Assembly: GCA_963728935.1 (NCBI GenBank)
Contig: CAVSMC010000001.1
Coordinates: 1,922,001 to 1,986,000, forward strand
Direction of reading: 5' to 3'
DNA from: CAVSMC01 sp963728935
GTDB taxonomy: Bacteria > Pseudomonadota > Gammaproteobacteria > Burkholderiales > Casimicrobiaceae
DNA: 64,000 bases
The notes beneath the pieces are model-generated. The model had not been told where the DNA came from. It saw nothing but the letters and a program-made list of their open reading frames with translations, and did not search any database. How positions within the stretch are numbered: the stretch's first letter is position 1; each line of letters opens with the position of its first letter. This document shows positions 23,656-30,896 of this stretch, one piece after another. The translations under genes and the position numbers were made by a program.

Positions 23656-24711
23656 TCAGACGACGACGGCCGCGGGCATGTCCTCGCGACGCGCAGCGAT
23701 CTCACCGATGCGGTAAACGGTTTCGCCGTGCTGCGCGAGGTGCGTGCTCGCGCGTTCGGCATCCTCCGCCGCGACGACGACGACCATGCCGATGCCGCAG
23801 TTGAAAACCCGATGCATCTCGTCGTCGGTCACGTTGCCGTGCCGCTGCAGCCAGTCGAAGATCGCGGGTCGCGGCCAGCGCGTGCGATCGATGCGCGCCT
23901 GCACGTTCGGCGGAAGCACGCGCGGAACGTTTTCGACCAGTCCGCCGCCGGTGATGTGCGCCATGCCCTTCACGCGCATCGCGCGCGCGAGCGCGAGCAA
24001 CGGTTTGACGTAGATGCGCGTCGGTGCGAGCAGCGCTTCGCCGAGCGGGCGCGCATCGTCGCGCGACACCGTCGCGCTCAGGTCCGCGTGCGCGACTGCG
24101 AGGATTCGTCGCACGAGCGAAAAGCCGTTCGAGTGCGGGCCCGACGAGGCGAGCCCGAGAAGCGCATCGCCCGCGACGATCGAGCGCCCGTCGATGATCG
24201 CGCTCTTCTCGACCACGCCGACGGCGAATCCGGCCAGATCGTATTCACCCGCCGCGTACATGCCGGGCATTTCCGCCGTCTCCCCGCCGATCAGCGCGCA
24301 TCCCGCCTGCTCGCAGCCGACCGCGATGCCCTTGACCACGTCGGCGGCAACGTCGACGTCGAGCCGTCCGCACGCGAAGTAATCCAGGAAGAACAGCGGC
24401 TCGGCGCCATGGACGAGAATGTCGTTCACGCTCATCGCGACCAGATCGATGCCGACCGTGTCGTGACGCGCGAGCTCGAATGCGAGCTTCAGTTTCGTGC
24501 CGACGCCGTCGGTGCCGGCGACGAGCACCGGCTGGCGGTAACGCGATCCGATCTCGACCAGCGCGCCGAAGCCGCCGATGCCGGCGAGAACTTCGGGACG
24601 CAGCGTGCGCTTCGCGAACGGCTTGATGCGCTCGACGAGCGCGTCGCCGGCGTCGATGTCGACGCCGGCGTCGCGATACGAGACGGACTTCGGCGCGGAA
24701 TCGGTGCTCAT
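23656..24711 (-). CDS. purM: Phosphoribosylformylglycinamidine cyclo-ligase (AIR synthetase)
   Basis: ATP-dependent closure of the imidazole ring in purine synthesis. The 351-residue product has SVSYRDAGVDIDAG at the N-terminus, GTDGVGTKLKLA, MSVNDILVHGAEPLFF and GGETAEMPGMYAAGEYDLAG, all diagnostic. The ATG at 24711 matches the family start; a GTG six bases upstream is also in frame. It is divergent from perM, an arrangement conserved in Burkholderiales, but here a family-A inverted repeat pair occupies the shared promoter region. Confidence 0.97.
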   Translation of the reverse strand: MSTDSAPKSVSYRDAGVDIDAGDALVERIKPFAKRTLRPEVLAGIGGFGALVEIGSRYRQPVLVAGTDGVGTKLKLAFELARHDTVGIDLVAMSVNDILVHGAEPLFFLDYFACGRLDVDVAADVVKGIAVGCEQAGCALIGGETAEMPGMYAAGEYDLAGFAVGVVEKSAIIDGRSIVAGDALLGLASSGPHSNGFSLVRRILAVAHADLSATVSRDDARPLGEALLAPTRIYVKPLLALARAMRVKGMAHITGGGLVENVPRVLPPNVQARIDRTRWPRPAIFDWLQRHGNVTDDEMHRVFNCGIGMVVVVAAEDAERASTHLAQHGETVYRIGEIAARREDMPAAVVV

Positions 24712-24734
24712 TGGCACGAGTAGCGGATCGGACT

Positions 24735-24836
24735 GAAAAGTAGGGTCAGACTCGACTTTTCGGAATCGTTGGGCTGGCCGATCCGCCGAGAGAAAAGTCG
24801 AGTCTGACCCTACTTTTCATCTGACCCTATACTTTA
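24735..24836. repeat. Family-A inverted repeat pair (REPIN) in the purM/perM promoter gap
   Basis: Perfect 27-bp inverted arms at 24735-24761 and 24792-24818 (each GAAAAGTAGGGTCAGACTCG... when read inward from its own end) separated by 30 bp. A truncated third arm, ATCTGACCCTATACTTT, follows at 24820-24836 and ends six bases before the perM start. The polarity, GGGTCAGACTC on the left and GAGTCTGACCC on the right, is the same as around the RAYT gene. Confidence 0.88.
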
Positions 24837-24842
24837 CCGGAA

Positions 24843-25964
24843 ATGGAGCCACCCCAGACTGTCGAGCGAAAGCCGGTCGATGCCGATGCGCCGCCGCGTG
24901 GACGCGCACCGATCGCGGCGCGTCACTATCTGTGGCTGCTGGGCGCCGCCATCGTGCTCGCAGCGGCGCTGCACTGGCTCGCCGCGGTGCTCACGCCGTT
25001 TCTCGTCGGCGCGGCGCTCGCTTATCTCGGCAATCCGATCGTCAATCGCTGCGTGCGCGCCGGCATGCCGCGCACCGTCGGCACGCTGATCGCCGTCGCG
25101 CTGCTGATGATCATCGCCGTCGCACTCGTCGTCGTCATCGTTCCGTTGATGCAGGCCGAGCTCGGGTTGATGCTTGCGCGATTGCCCGAGCTCGGCGTGC
25201 GGTTCACGCGCGACGTCGCGCCGTGGATCGAGCAGAAGCTCGGTTTGGCGATCGCATTCGACCTCGACACCGCGAAGGAGTTCGTTGCGGCGAACCTCGA
25301 CAGCGCGCGCGAACTCTCGCTCAAGCTGCTGTCGGGGGTGAGGTCCGGCGGCCTGCTGCTGATCGGGCTCGTCGTCAATGTCGTGCTGATCCCCGTCGTG
25401 ATGTTCTATCTGCTTCGCGACTGGGACGATTTCGCGGCGCGGCTCGCGGACCTCGTGCCGCGGCGATGGGCGGGTGCGACGCGCGGCATCGTGCACGACG
25501 TCGATCACGTGCTCGCGGAATTCGTGCGAGGACAAGTCCTGGTGATGGTGTCGCTCGCGCTCTATTACACGATCGCGCTGTCGGCGGTCGGACTGCGCTT
25601 CGCGATACCGATCGGCGTGCTCACCGGATTGCTCGTGTTCATTCCGTACGTCGGCTTCGGGCTCGGCCTCGTGCTGGCTCTTTTCGCCGCCTTGCTGCAA
25701 TGGAATGGATGGCCGGGCTTTCTCGCCGTGGTCGGCGTGTACGGCGTCGGACAGATCATCGAGAACTACGTGCTGGTTCCGTATCTCGTCGGCGATCGTA
25801 TCGGTCTGCATCCGCTCGCGGTGATCTTCGCGCTGCTCGCGTTCGGTCAGCTGTTCGGCTTCGCCGGCGTTCTTCTCGCGCTTCCCGTTTCGGCCGCGCT
25901 CCTGGTCGCGCTTCGTCGCGTGCGCGCGGCGTACGTTGCCTCGCCGCTCTATCGCGAGCCATGA
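24843..25964 (+). CDS. perM: AI-2E (PerM)-family membrane transporter
   Basis: Inner-membrane protein of 373 residues in the AI-2 exporter family (TqsA/PerM/YdiK). About eight transmembrane helices are visible: two near the N-terminus, a long soluble segment around 105-165, and a dense C-terminal cluster. The latter includes GVLTGLLVFIPYVGFGLGLV, the family hallmark, then GQIIENYVLVPYLVGDRIGLHP. Substrate is not certain; relatives have been linked to autoinducer-2 export or Na+(Li+)/H+ antiport. The stop overlaps a 20-codon open frame that leads into hda. The gene order purM / perM / hda is conserved. Confidence 0.9.
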   Translation: MEPPQTVERKPVDADAPPRGRAPIAARHYLWLLGAAIVLAAALHWLAAVLTPFLVGAALAYLGNPIVNRCVRAGMPRTVGTLIAVALLMIIAVALVVVIVPLMQAELGLMLARLPELGVRFTRDVAPWIEQKLGLAIAFDLDTAKEFVAANLDSARELSLKLLSGVRSGGLLLIGLVVNVVLIPVVMFYLLRDWDDFAARLADLVPRRWAGATRGIVHDVDHVLAEFVRGQVLVMVSLALYYTIALSAVGLRFAIPIGVLTGLLVFIPYVGFGLGLVLALFAALLQWNGWPGFLAVVGVYGVGQIIENYVLVPYLVGDRIGLHPLAVIFALLAFGQLFGFAGVLLALPVSAALLVALRRVRAAYVASPLYREP

Positions 25965-26023
25965 GCGCGAAGGGCCGCCCCGAGCGCGAATACCGAAGTG
26001 CGAAGCACGAAGGTCTCCATTGA
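25961..26023 (+). repeat. GRPxxEYRSA repeat, readable as a 20-codon ORF between perM and hda
   Basis: The 55-bp perM-hda junction reads MSAKGRPEREYRSAKHEGLH. Its ATG overlaps the perM stop (ATGA) and its TGA overlaps the hda TTG start. A second, about 80% matching copy lies at about 37825-37865 (GGCCGCCCCAAGGGCGAATA and onward) within the zwf remnant. The sequence is therefore a dispersed short repeat. It could also act as a translated coupler between perM and hda. Confidence 0.55.
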
Positions 26024-26715
26024 CCGAGCAGCTCACGTTCGATCTCGCGCCGCAGGAGCCGCCGTCGTTCGAGAATTTCCTGCCCGGCAGCAACGCCGAG
26101 GCCGTCGCGGCGCTCAAGCGTTGTGCCGACGCGACATTGGCCGAATCGGTCATCGAGCTATGGGGTGCGGAGGGGGCCGGCAAGACGCATCTCGCGCGCG
26201 CGACCGTGGCGGCGGCGCAGTCGCTCGGACGGACGGCGGCGTTCGTGTCGGATCCGGGAGCGTTGTCCGCGTACGATCCCGAACGTCTCGCCGCGGGTCA
26301 TGCGCTCGTCGCCGTCGATCATGTCGGTGCAGCGGACGCCTCGGCGCAGGGTCGGCTGTTCACGCTGTTCAACGCGCTCGCCGCGCGCGGCGGTCGATTG
26401 ATCGCCGTCGGCGATGCGCCGCCGCCTCTGTTGCCGTTGCGCGACGATCTTCGCACGCGGCTATCGTGGGGCCTCGTCTACGAGATCCGACCGCTCGCTG
26501 ACGCCGACAAGCCGGCGGCGCTCGCCGCGTACGCCAAGCGTCGCGGCATCCGGCTGCCGGTCGACGTGATCGACTATCTGCTCGCGCACGGCCGTCGCGA
26601 CATGGGTGCTCTCGTCGCGGCGCTCGCCGCGCTGGACAAAGCCTCGCTCGCGACGCAGCGCCCGATTACGGTGCCGTTCGTTCGCGATTGGCTCCAGCGC
26701 CGGATGTCGCTGTGA
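26020..26715 (+). CDS. hda: DnaA regulatory inactivator Hda
   Basis: AAA+ protein that, bound to the sliding clamp, stimulates ATP hydrolysis by DnaA to prevent re-initiation. The TTG at 26020 gives LTEQLTFDLAPQEPPSFENF, which includes the N-terminal clamp-binding motif QLTFDL and matches the family beginning; no ATG lies in a suitable place. Walker A is GAEGAGKTHLARA, the sensor and arginine-rich region LRTRLSWGLVYEIRPL follows, and the DnaA domain-III-like helices complete 231 residues. Translation is probably coupled to the upstream frame. A family-A palindrome lies 20 bp after the stop. Confidence 0.9.
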   Translation: MTEQLTFDLAPQEPPSFENFLPGSNAEAVAALKRCADATLAESVIELWGAEGAGKTHLARATVAAAQSLGRTAAFVSDPGALSAYDPERLAAGHALVAVDHVGAADASAQGRLFTLFNALAARGGRLIAVGDAPPPLLPLRDDLRTRLSWGLVYEIRPLADADKPAALAAYAKRRGIRLPVDVIDYLLAHGRRDMGALVAALAALDKASLATQRPITVPFVRDWLQRRMSL

Positions 26716-26733
26716 GCGTCGTCGGGCGACGAC

Positions 26734-26790
26734 AAAAAAAGTAGGGTCAGACTCGAGTTTCGAAAAAGTCGAGTCTGACCCTACTTTTGT
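26734..26790. repeat. Family-A palindrome after hda
   Basis: Two inverted arms almost touching: AAAAGTAGGGTCAGACTCGA (from 26737) and AAAAGTCGAGTCTGACCCTA (from 26764). They form a stem-loop of about 24 bp with a very short loop. It begins about 20 bp after the hda stop and its right arm ends CTACTTTTGT, so it may serve as a transcription terminator as well as a repeat. Confidence 0.85.
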
Positions 26791-26876
26791 CAACCGGGGT
26801 CGGAAGGGGGGCGTTTATGGCCCGACACGGCAGCAATGTGTCACAACCCAAGCAAACCCAAGGGGAATGGAGAATC

Positions 26877-27170
26877 ATGAGCAAGCTCTTGACGGCCCTT
26901 CTGGCGGGCGTCTTCGCCGCGACGGTCTACGCGCAGACACCCGCGCCGGCGACGCCTTCGCCCGCGCCGGCACCGGCAGCCACGCCGGCTCCGGCCAAGG
27001 CAACCGAAGCGCCGAGTACGAAGGCCACCACCAAAAAGACAGCGATGAAAAAGAAGACCAAGAAGGCCAAGAAGCCCGCCACGAAGAAGCCGGCCGATGT
27101 GTCTGCCACCACGGTGGCGTCGCCACCCGCGAGCAAGCAGAAGTCACGGGTCGGCGCAGGCCATGCGTAA
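26877..27170 (+). CDS. Small exported Pro/Ala/Lys-rich protein, 97 aa
   Basis: Unrecognised family. The product starts MSKLLTALLAGVFAATVYAQ, a clear signal peptide with likely cleavage after AYAQ-like residues. A run of Thr-Pro-Ala repeats follows (about 21-45), then an extremely Lys-rich stretch KKTAMKKKTKKAKKPATKKP. ATG 26877 has AGGGGAATGGAGAATC upstream; an earlier in-frame start (26787) lacks the signal. Histone H1-like composition together with a signal peptide suggests a periplasmic polycation that could bind LPS, peptidoglycan or extracellular DNA. It is followed by a second protein of similar design. Confidence 0.75.
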   Translation: MSKLLTALLAGVFAATVYAQTPAPATPSPAPAPAATPAPAKATEAPSTKATTKKTAMKKKTKKAKKPATKKPADVSATTVASPPASKQKSRVGAGHA

Positions 27171-27285
27171 TGCCCGTTGCCGGCAGACCCGAAAATCCCT
27201 AGAATCGTACGGTTTCAGCGCAGCAATACGGCCCGCGCCTCTTCGTCGACGCCGGGGCACCCGTCCACCAACCACGAGGATGAAG

Positions 27286-27717
27286 ATGAAAAAGCTGATC
27301 ATTGCGTTAATCGCGGGCGCGTTCGCCGTCATGGCCGCCGCGCAGGCGACCGCCGCTTCCGACGCCGACAAGGCCAAGATGGACAAAGCGGCGAAGAACA
27401 AGGCAAAGCAGGAGCAGGTCCAGAGCACGACAAAGGCCGCGGCCGAGTCGACGACCGGCGCCCAAACGGCCGCTGAAGCGAAGAAGTCGACCGCCGAGTC
27501 GAAGAAGACGGCGAAGATGTCCAAGGGCGAGAAGGCGAAGGCGACGGAAACGGCGACCAAGGCCGCCTCGACCGAAACCACCGGCGCCGCGACTTCCGCA
27601 GAGGCGAAGAAGGCGACCGCCGCATCGAAGACCCAGCCGAAGTACAAGGAGCAAGCGACCAAGGAAGAACGGTCGAAGGCGACCGCGGAGACGACGAAGA
27701 AGGGCGCCTCCCAGTAA
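27286..27717 (+). CDS. Small exported Lys/Ala/Thr-rich protein, 143 aa
   Basis: Unrecognised family. A signal peptide MKKLIIALIAGAFAVMAAAQ is followed by about 120 residues built almost only of Ala, Lys, Thr, Glu and Ser. Two internal imperfect repeats are visible: ESTTGAQTAAEAKKSTAESK and TETTGAATSAEAKKATAASK. Such composition predicts an extended or single-helix periplasmic protein. GAGG at 27276 favours the ATG at 27286; an in-frame ATG lies two codons upstream. A strong terminator follows. Possible roles are envelope spacer or polycation; nothing specific can be assigned. Confidence 0.75.
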   Translation: MKKLIIALIAGAFAVMAAAQATAASDADKAKMDKAAKNKAKQEQVQSTTKAAAESTTGAQTAAEAKKSTAESKKTAKMSKGEKAKATETATKAASTETTGAATSAEAKKATAASKTQPKYKEQATKEERSKATAETTKKGASQ

Positions 27718-27745
27718 CGCGAACGTCCGCGCCTACACGTGGCGC

Positions 27746-27780
27746 AAGGGCAGGGGCGCGACCCCTGCCCTTTGTTTTTT
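27746..27780 (+). terminator. Terminator after the Lys-rich protein gene
   Basis: Eleven-bp stem AAGGGCAGGGG (27746-27756) with CCCCTGCCCTT (27762-27772), CGCGA loop, followed by TGTTTTTT. Confidence 0.88.
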
Positions 27781-27812
27781 GGGTCGCAAGCGCGCGAGCG
27801 CACAATTCGCAC

Positions 27813-28268
27813 ATGCGCGAAATCGACATCCCGCGTCCCGCGGTCACCGTGGCCACTGTCGTCGAGCGCGACGGCCGTTATCTTTTCGTCGAGGAGCGCA
27901 CGAAGTCCGGATTGAAGCTCAACCAGCCGGCGGGCCATCTCGAAGCCGCCGAGTCGCTCGCCAGCGCCGCCGAGCGCGAGACCGTCGAAGAGACCGGCTG
28001 GACCGTCGAAGCGAAGTCGCTGATCGGCATCTACCGTTGGCAGGCCGACGACGGCGCCACCTTCGTGCGTTTCGCGTTTGCGGCGACGCCAGGGTCGCAC
28101 GACGCCTCGCGGCCGCTCGACGAAGGGATCGTGCGCGCGCTGTGGCTGACATACGCCGAGCTGGTCGCGCACAAGCCGCAGCACCGAAGCCCGCTGGTCC
28201 TGCGCTGCGTCGACGACTACCGCGCCGGCCGCCAGGTGCCGCTCGACCTCATCACCGAGATCGGGTAA
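27813..28268 (+). CDS. nudJ: NUDIX hydrolase (NudJ-like phosphatase)
   Basis: Nudix pyrophosphatase/phosphatase of 151 residues. The Nudix box is GHLEAAESLASAAERETVEE with TG following, satisfying GX5EX7REUXEEXGU. The N-terminus VTVATVVERDGRYLFVEER and the segment LKLNQPAGHLE are characteristic of the NudJ/YmfB group, which hydrolyses HMP-pyrophosphate and nucleoside di- and triphosphates. In Proteobacteria it sits directly before mnmA, as here (four bases between genes), supporting the assignment. Confidence 0.92.
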   Translation: MREIDIPRPAVTVATVVERDGRYLFVEERTKSGLKLNQPAGHLEAAESLASAAERETVEETGWTVEAKSLIGIYRWQADDGATFVRFAFAATPGSHDASRPLDEGIVRALWLTYAELVAHKPQHRSPLVLRCVDDYRAGRQVPLDLITEIG

Positions 28269-28272
28269 TCAC

Positions 28273-29439
28273 GTGCGCGTAGTCGTCGGCCTTTCGGGCG
28301 GCGTCGATTCGGCCGTCGCCGCGTGGCTGCTCAAACAGCAGGGGCACGACGTCGTCGGCCTCTTCATGAAGAACTGGGAAGACGACGACAGCGACGACTA
28401 TTGCACGTCGAGGCAGGATTTCGTCGACGCGGCAAGCGTTGCCGACGTCATCGGCATCGAGCTCGAGGCCGTCAACTTCGCGTCCGACTACCGCGAGCGC
28501 GTGTTCGCCCATTTCCTGCGCGAATACCGCGCGGGCCGAACACCGAACCCGGACGTGCTCTGCAACAGCGAGATCAAGTTCCGCGCGTTCCTCGATCACG
28601 CGCTTGCGCTCGGCGCCGACTGCATCGCGACCGGCCACTACGCGCGCGTGCGCCGAGTCGAAGGCCGCGTCGAGCTGCGCAAGGCGGTCGATGCGGGCAA
28701 GGACCAATCGTACTTCCTGCATCAGCTCACGCAGCGGCAGCTCGCGCCGGCGCTGTTTCCGCTCGGCGACATGTACAAGCGCGACGTGCGCGCGCTCGCG
28801 ATGGAGCACGGCATCCCGACGTGGGCGAAGAAGGATTCGACCGGCATCTGCTTCATCGGCGAGCGGCCGTTTCGCGATTTTCTCGCCCGCTATCTGCCGC
28901 GAACGCCGGGTCCCATCGTGACGCCCGCTGGAGCGACGATCGGCCATCACAACGGTCTCGCGTACTACACGCTCGGTCAGCGGCAGGGTCTCGGCGTCGG
29001 CGGGCGTCGCGACGGCGAGCGGCTGCCGTGGTTCGTCGCAGGCAAGGACTTCGAACGTAACGCGCTCGTCGTCGTGCAGGGGCGCGACCATCCCACGCTG
29101 TATCGACGCGACGTGTTCGCCGCGAACATGCATTGGATCGCGGGCATCGCCCCGCCGTCGCGCACGCTCGCCCGCGTTGCCGCCAAGACGCGCTACCGCA
29201 TGAATGACGCGAGCTGCGGCGTCACCATCGATTCGCGCGGCGGCGCGCACGCCGTGTTCGAGTCGCCGCAGTGGGTGCCCACGCCCGGCCAGTATCTGGT
29301 TCTCTACGATGGCGATGTCTGTCTCGGCGGAGGCGTGATCGAGCGCGCAGCGAACGAACCTGCGACGACAATGAACGAACCGTTCGCCGGAAATGCGGTT
29401 CATCCGGCGATCGACGACGCCGAACCGCACATTCATTAG
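28273..29439 (+). CDS. mnmA: tRNA-specific 2-thiouridylase MnmA
   Basis: Transfers sulfur to U34 of tRNA-Lys, -Glu and -Gln in the cytoplasm. The 388-residue chain begins at a GTG (MRVVVGLSGGVDSAVA), which contains the PP-loop SGGVDS. The two catalytic cysteines are in NPDVLCNSEIKF and STGICFIGERPF. The KDQSYFLHQL and YYTLGQRQGLGVGG signatures are present. The C-terminal beta-barrel ends at about residue 360; the last ~25 residues (from NEPATTMNEPF) are an extra tail not usual for the family. Start chosen because only four bases separate it from the nudix stop. Confidence 0.96.
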   Translation: MRVVVGLSGGVDSAVAAWLLKQQGHDVVGLFMKNWEDDDSDDYCTSRQDFVDAASVADVIGIELEAVNFASDYRERVFAHFLREYRAGRTPNPDVLCNSEIKFRAFLDHALALGADCIATGHYARVRRVEGRVELRKAVDAGKDQSYFLHQLTQRQLAPALFPLGDMYKRDVRALAMEHGIPTWAKKDSTGICFIGERPFRDFLARYLPRTPGPIVTPAGATIGHHNGLAYYTLGQRQGLGVGGRRDGERLPWFVAGKDFERNALVVVQGRDHPTLYRRDVFAANMHWIAGIAPPSRTLARVAAKTRYRMNDASCGVTIDSRGGAHAVFESPQWVPTPGQYLVLYDGDVCLGGGVIERAANEPATTMNEPFAGNAVHPAIDDAEPHIH

Positions 29440-29447
29440 GTGACGAC

Positions 29448-29900
29448 ATGCGCATTGCGACGATCGGCAGATCGATCGTTCCCGTGGCGGCGGCGATGAT
29501 GATCGCGACCGCGGTTTTCGCGCCGGCGAATGCGGCGGCGGCGGACGCGACGATCTCGCTCGATATCTTCAAGGCGGGCTTCATCGTCGGCGGCAGCGGC
29601 GGCTCGGGCACGCTCACTTACAAGGGCAGATCGTATCCGGTGACCATCGGCGGCGTGAGCCTCGGCGCCACGATCGGCGCGTCCAAGGCGCGGCTCGTGG
29701 GCAAGGTCCACAATCTGAAGCGCGTTGGCGACATCGAAGGTACGTACACGGCAACCGGTGCCGGGTACGCCGTCGCCGGTGGCGAAAGGGTCGCCGACCT
29801 CAAGAACTCGAACGGCGTCGAGCTCAAGGTCAAGGGCAAGCAGATCGGGCTCGAGGTCTCGCTCGACTTGAGCGGGATGGAGGTCAAGCTCAAGCGCTGA
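29448..29900 (+). CDS. Exported EipA/DUF1134-like envelope protein, 150 aa
   Basis: Small exported protein with a signal peptide (MRIATIGRSIVPVAAAMMIA to about APANAAAA). The mature part carries GGSGGSGTLTYKGRSYPVTI and a second GASKARLVGKVHNL motif. This resembles the DUF1134/EipA beta-barrel-like family involved in envelope integrity, but the match is by eye and moderate. The last ten codons (LSGMEVKLKR) and stop are the template for a downstream 128-bp tandem array, which contains three further near-identical copies of this 3' end. ATG at 29448 is nine bases after the mnmA stop, so it is probably co-transcribed. Confidence 0.65.
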   Translation: MRIATIGRSIVPVAAAMMIATAVFAPANAAAADATISLDIFKAGFIVGGSGGSGTLTYKGRSYPVTIGGVSLGATIGASKARLVGKVHNLKRVGDIEGTYTATGAGYAVAGGERVADLKNSNGVELKVKGKQIGLEVSLDLSGMEVKLKR

Positions 29901-30385
29901 TAGTTCGTCGTCCCCGCGCACGCGGGGACCCAGCGTCGTTCGACACGCAAGACACTGGATTCCCGCGTACGCGGGAATGACGTCACGGATCGCGCTCGAG
30001 CGGGATGGAGGTCAAGCTCAAGCGCTGATAGTTCGTCGTCCCCGCGCACGCGGGGACCCAGCGTCGTTCGACACGCAAGACACTGGATTCCCGCGTACGC
30101 GGGAATGACGTCACGGATCGCGCTCGAGTGGGATGGAGCTCAAGCTCAAGCGCTGACAGTCCGTCGTCCCCGCGCACGCGGGGACCCAGCGTCGTTCGAC
30201 ACGCAAGACACTGGATTCCCGCGTACGCGGGAATGACGTCACGGATCGCGCTCGAGTGGGATGGAGCTCAAGCTCAAGCGCTGACAGTCCGTCGTCCCCG
30301 CGCACGCGGGGACCCAGCGTCGTTCGACACGCAAGACACTGGATTCCCGCGTTCGCGGGAGTGACGTCGCGGATCGCGACGCGAT
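29901..30385. repeat. 128-bp tandem repeat array (about 3.8 units) containing family-B palindromes
   Basis: Units 29901-30028, 30029-30156 and 30157-30284 plus a partial fourth to about 30385, with an exact 128-bp period. Each unit contains two hairpins (GTCCCCGCGCACGCGGGGAC and TTCCCGCGTACGCGGGAA) and a copy of the 3' end of the upstream gene (GGGATGGAGSTCAAGCTCAA, then GCGCTGA). Units differ at only a few bases, so the amplification is recent. No gene is present; short open frames on both strands are by-products of the repeat. Confidence 0.9.
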
Positions 30386-30419
30386 AGCGCGCACGCGTGC
30401 CGCGCGACGACGCTACGAC

Positions 30420-30896
30420 CTAGAACGGGATGTCGTCGTCGAAATCGTCGACGTTCTTCTTTGCGCCGCTCGCGCCCGCGCTGCTGCCGCTACGCGATGT
30501 CGTGCCCGCAGGACGCGAGCCGGCGTTGCTGAACTCGACATCGCCGCCGCTTCCGCCGCCGCCTTCACGACCGCCGAGCAGTTGCATCCGGTCGCCGACG
30601 ATCTCGGTCGAGTACTTCTCGACACCCTCCTTGTCGGTGTACTTGCGCGTCTGCAGACGGCCTTCGATATAAACGGAGCGGCCCTTCTTCAGGTATTCGC
30701 CGGCGACTTCCGCCTGCCGTCCGAACAGCACGACCGTGTGCCATTCGGTCTTCTCCTGCTTCTCGCCGCTCTTGTCCTTCCACGTCTCGGTCGTGGCGAT
30801 GCGCAGGTTCGTCACCGCATCGCCGCTCGTCGTATAGCGCGTCTCGGGATCGCGGCCGAGGTTGCCGATCAGGATCACTTTGTTGACGGACGCCAT
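30420..30896 (-). CDS. ssb: Single-stranded DNA-binding protein
   Basis: Essential homotetrameric SSB of 158 residues. The OB-fold N-terminus begins MASVNKVILIGNLGRDPETR and runs to about 110 with VLFGRQAEVAGEYLKKG and YIEGRLQTRKYTDKEG. A Gly/Ser/Ala-rich disordered linker follows. The acidic tip DDFDDDIPF binds partner proteins. Its start codon directly follows the MFS stop (TAAATG), and the uvrA / MFS / ssb arrangement is conserved across Beta- and Gammaproteobacteria. Confidence 0.98.
   Translation of the reverse strand: MASVNKVILIGNLGRDPETRYTTSGDAVTNLRIATTETWKDKSGEKQEKTEWHTVVLFGRQAEVAGEYLKKGRSVYIEGRLQTRKYTDKEGVEKYSTEIVGDRMQLLGGREGGGGSGGDVEFSNAGSRPAGTTSRSGSSAGASGAKKNVDDFDDDIPF

Noticed and set aside
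29983..30305. Repeated 64-codon minus-strand ORFs reading SFPRTRESSVLRVERRWV and similar
   Set aside because: They arise from the 128-bp repeat unit itself and match the usual by-product translations of family-B palindromes.
29903..30365. CRISPR-like regular array
   Set aside because: The period is constant at 128 bp, the 'spacers' are identical between units, the repeats are palindromic pairs with captured coding sequence, and no cas genes are nearby.
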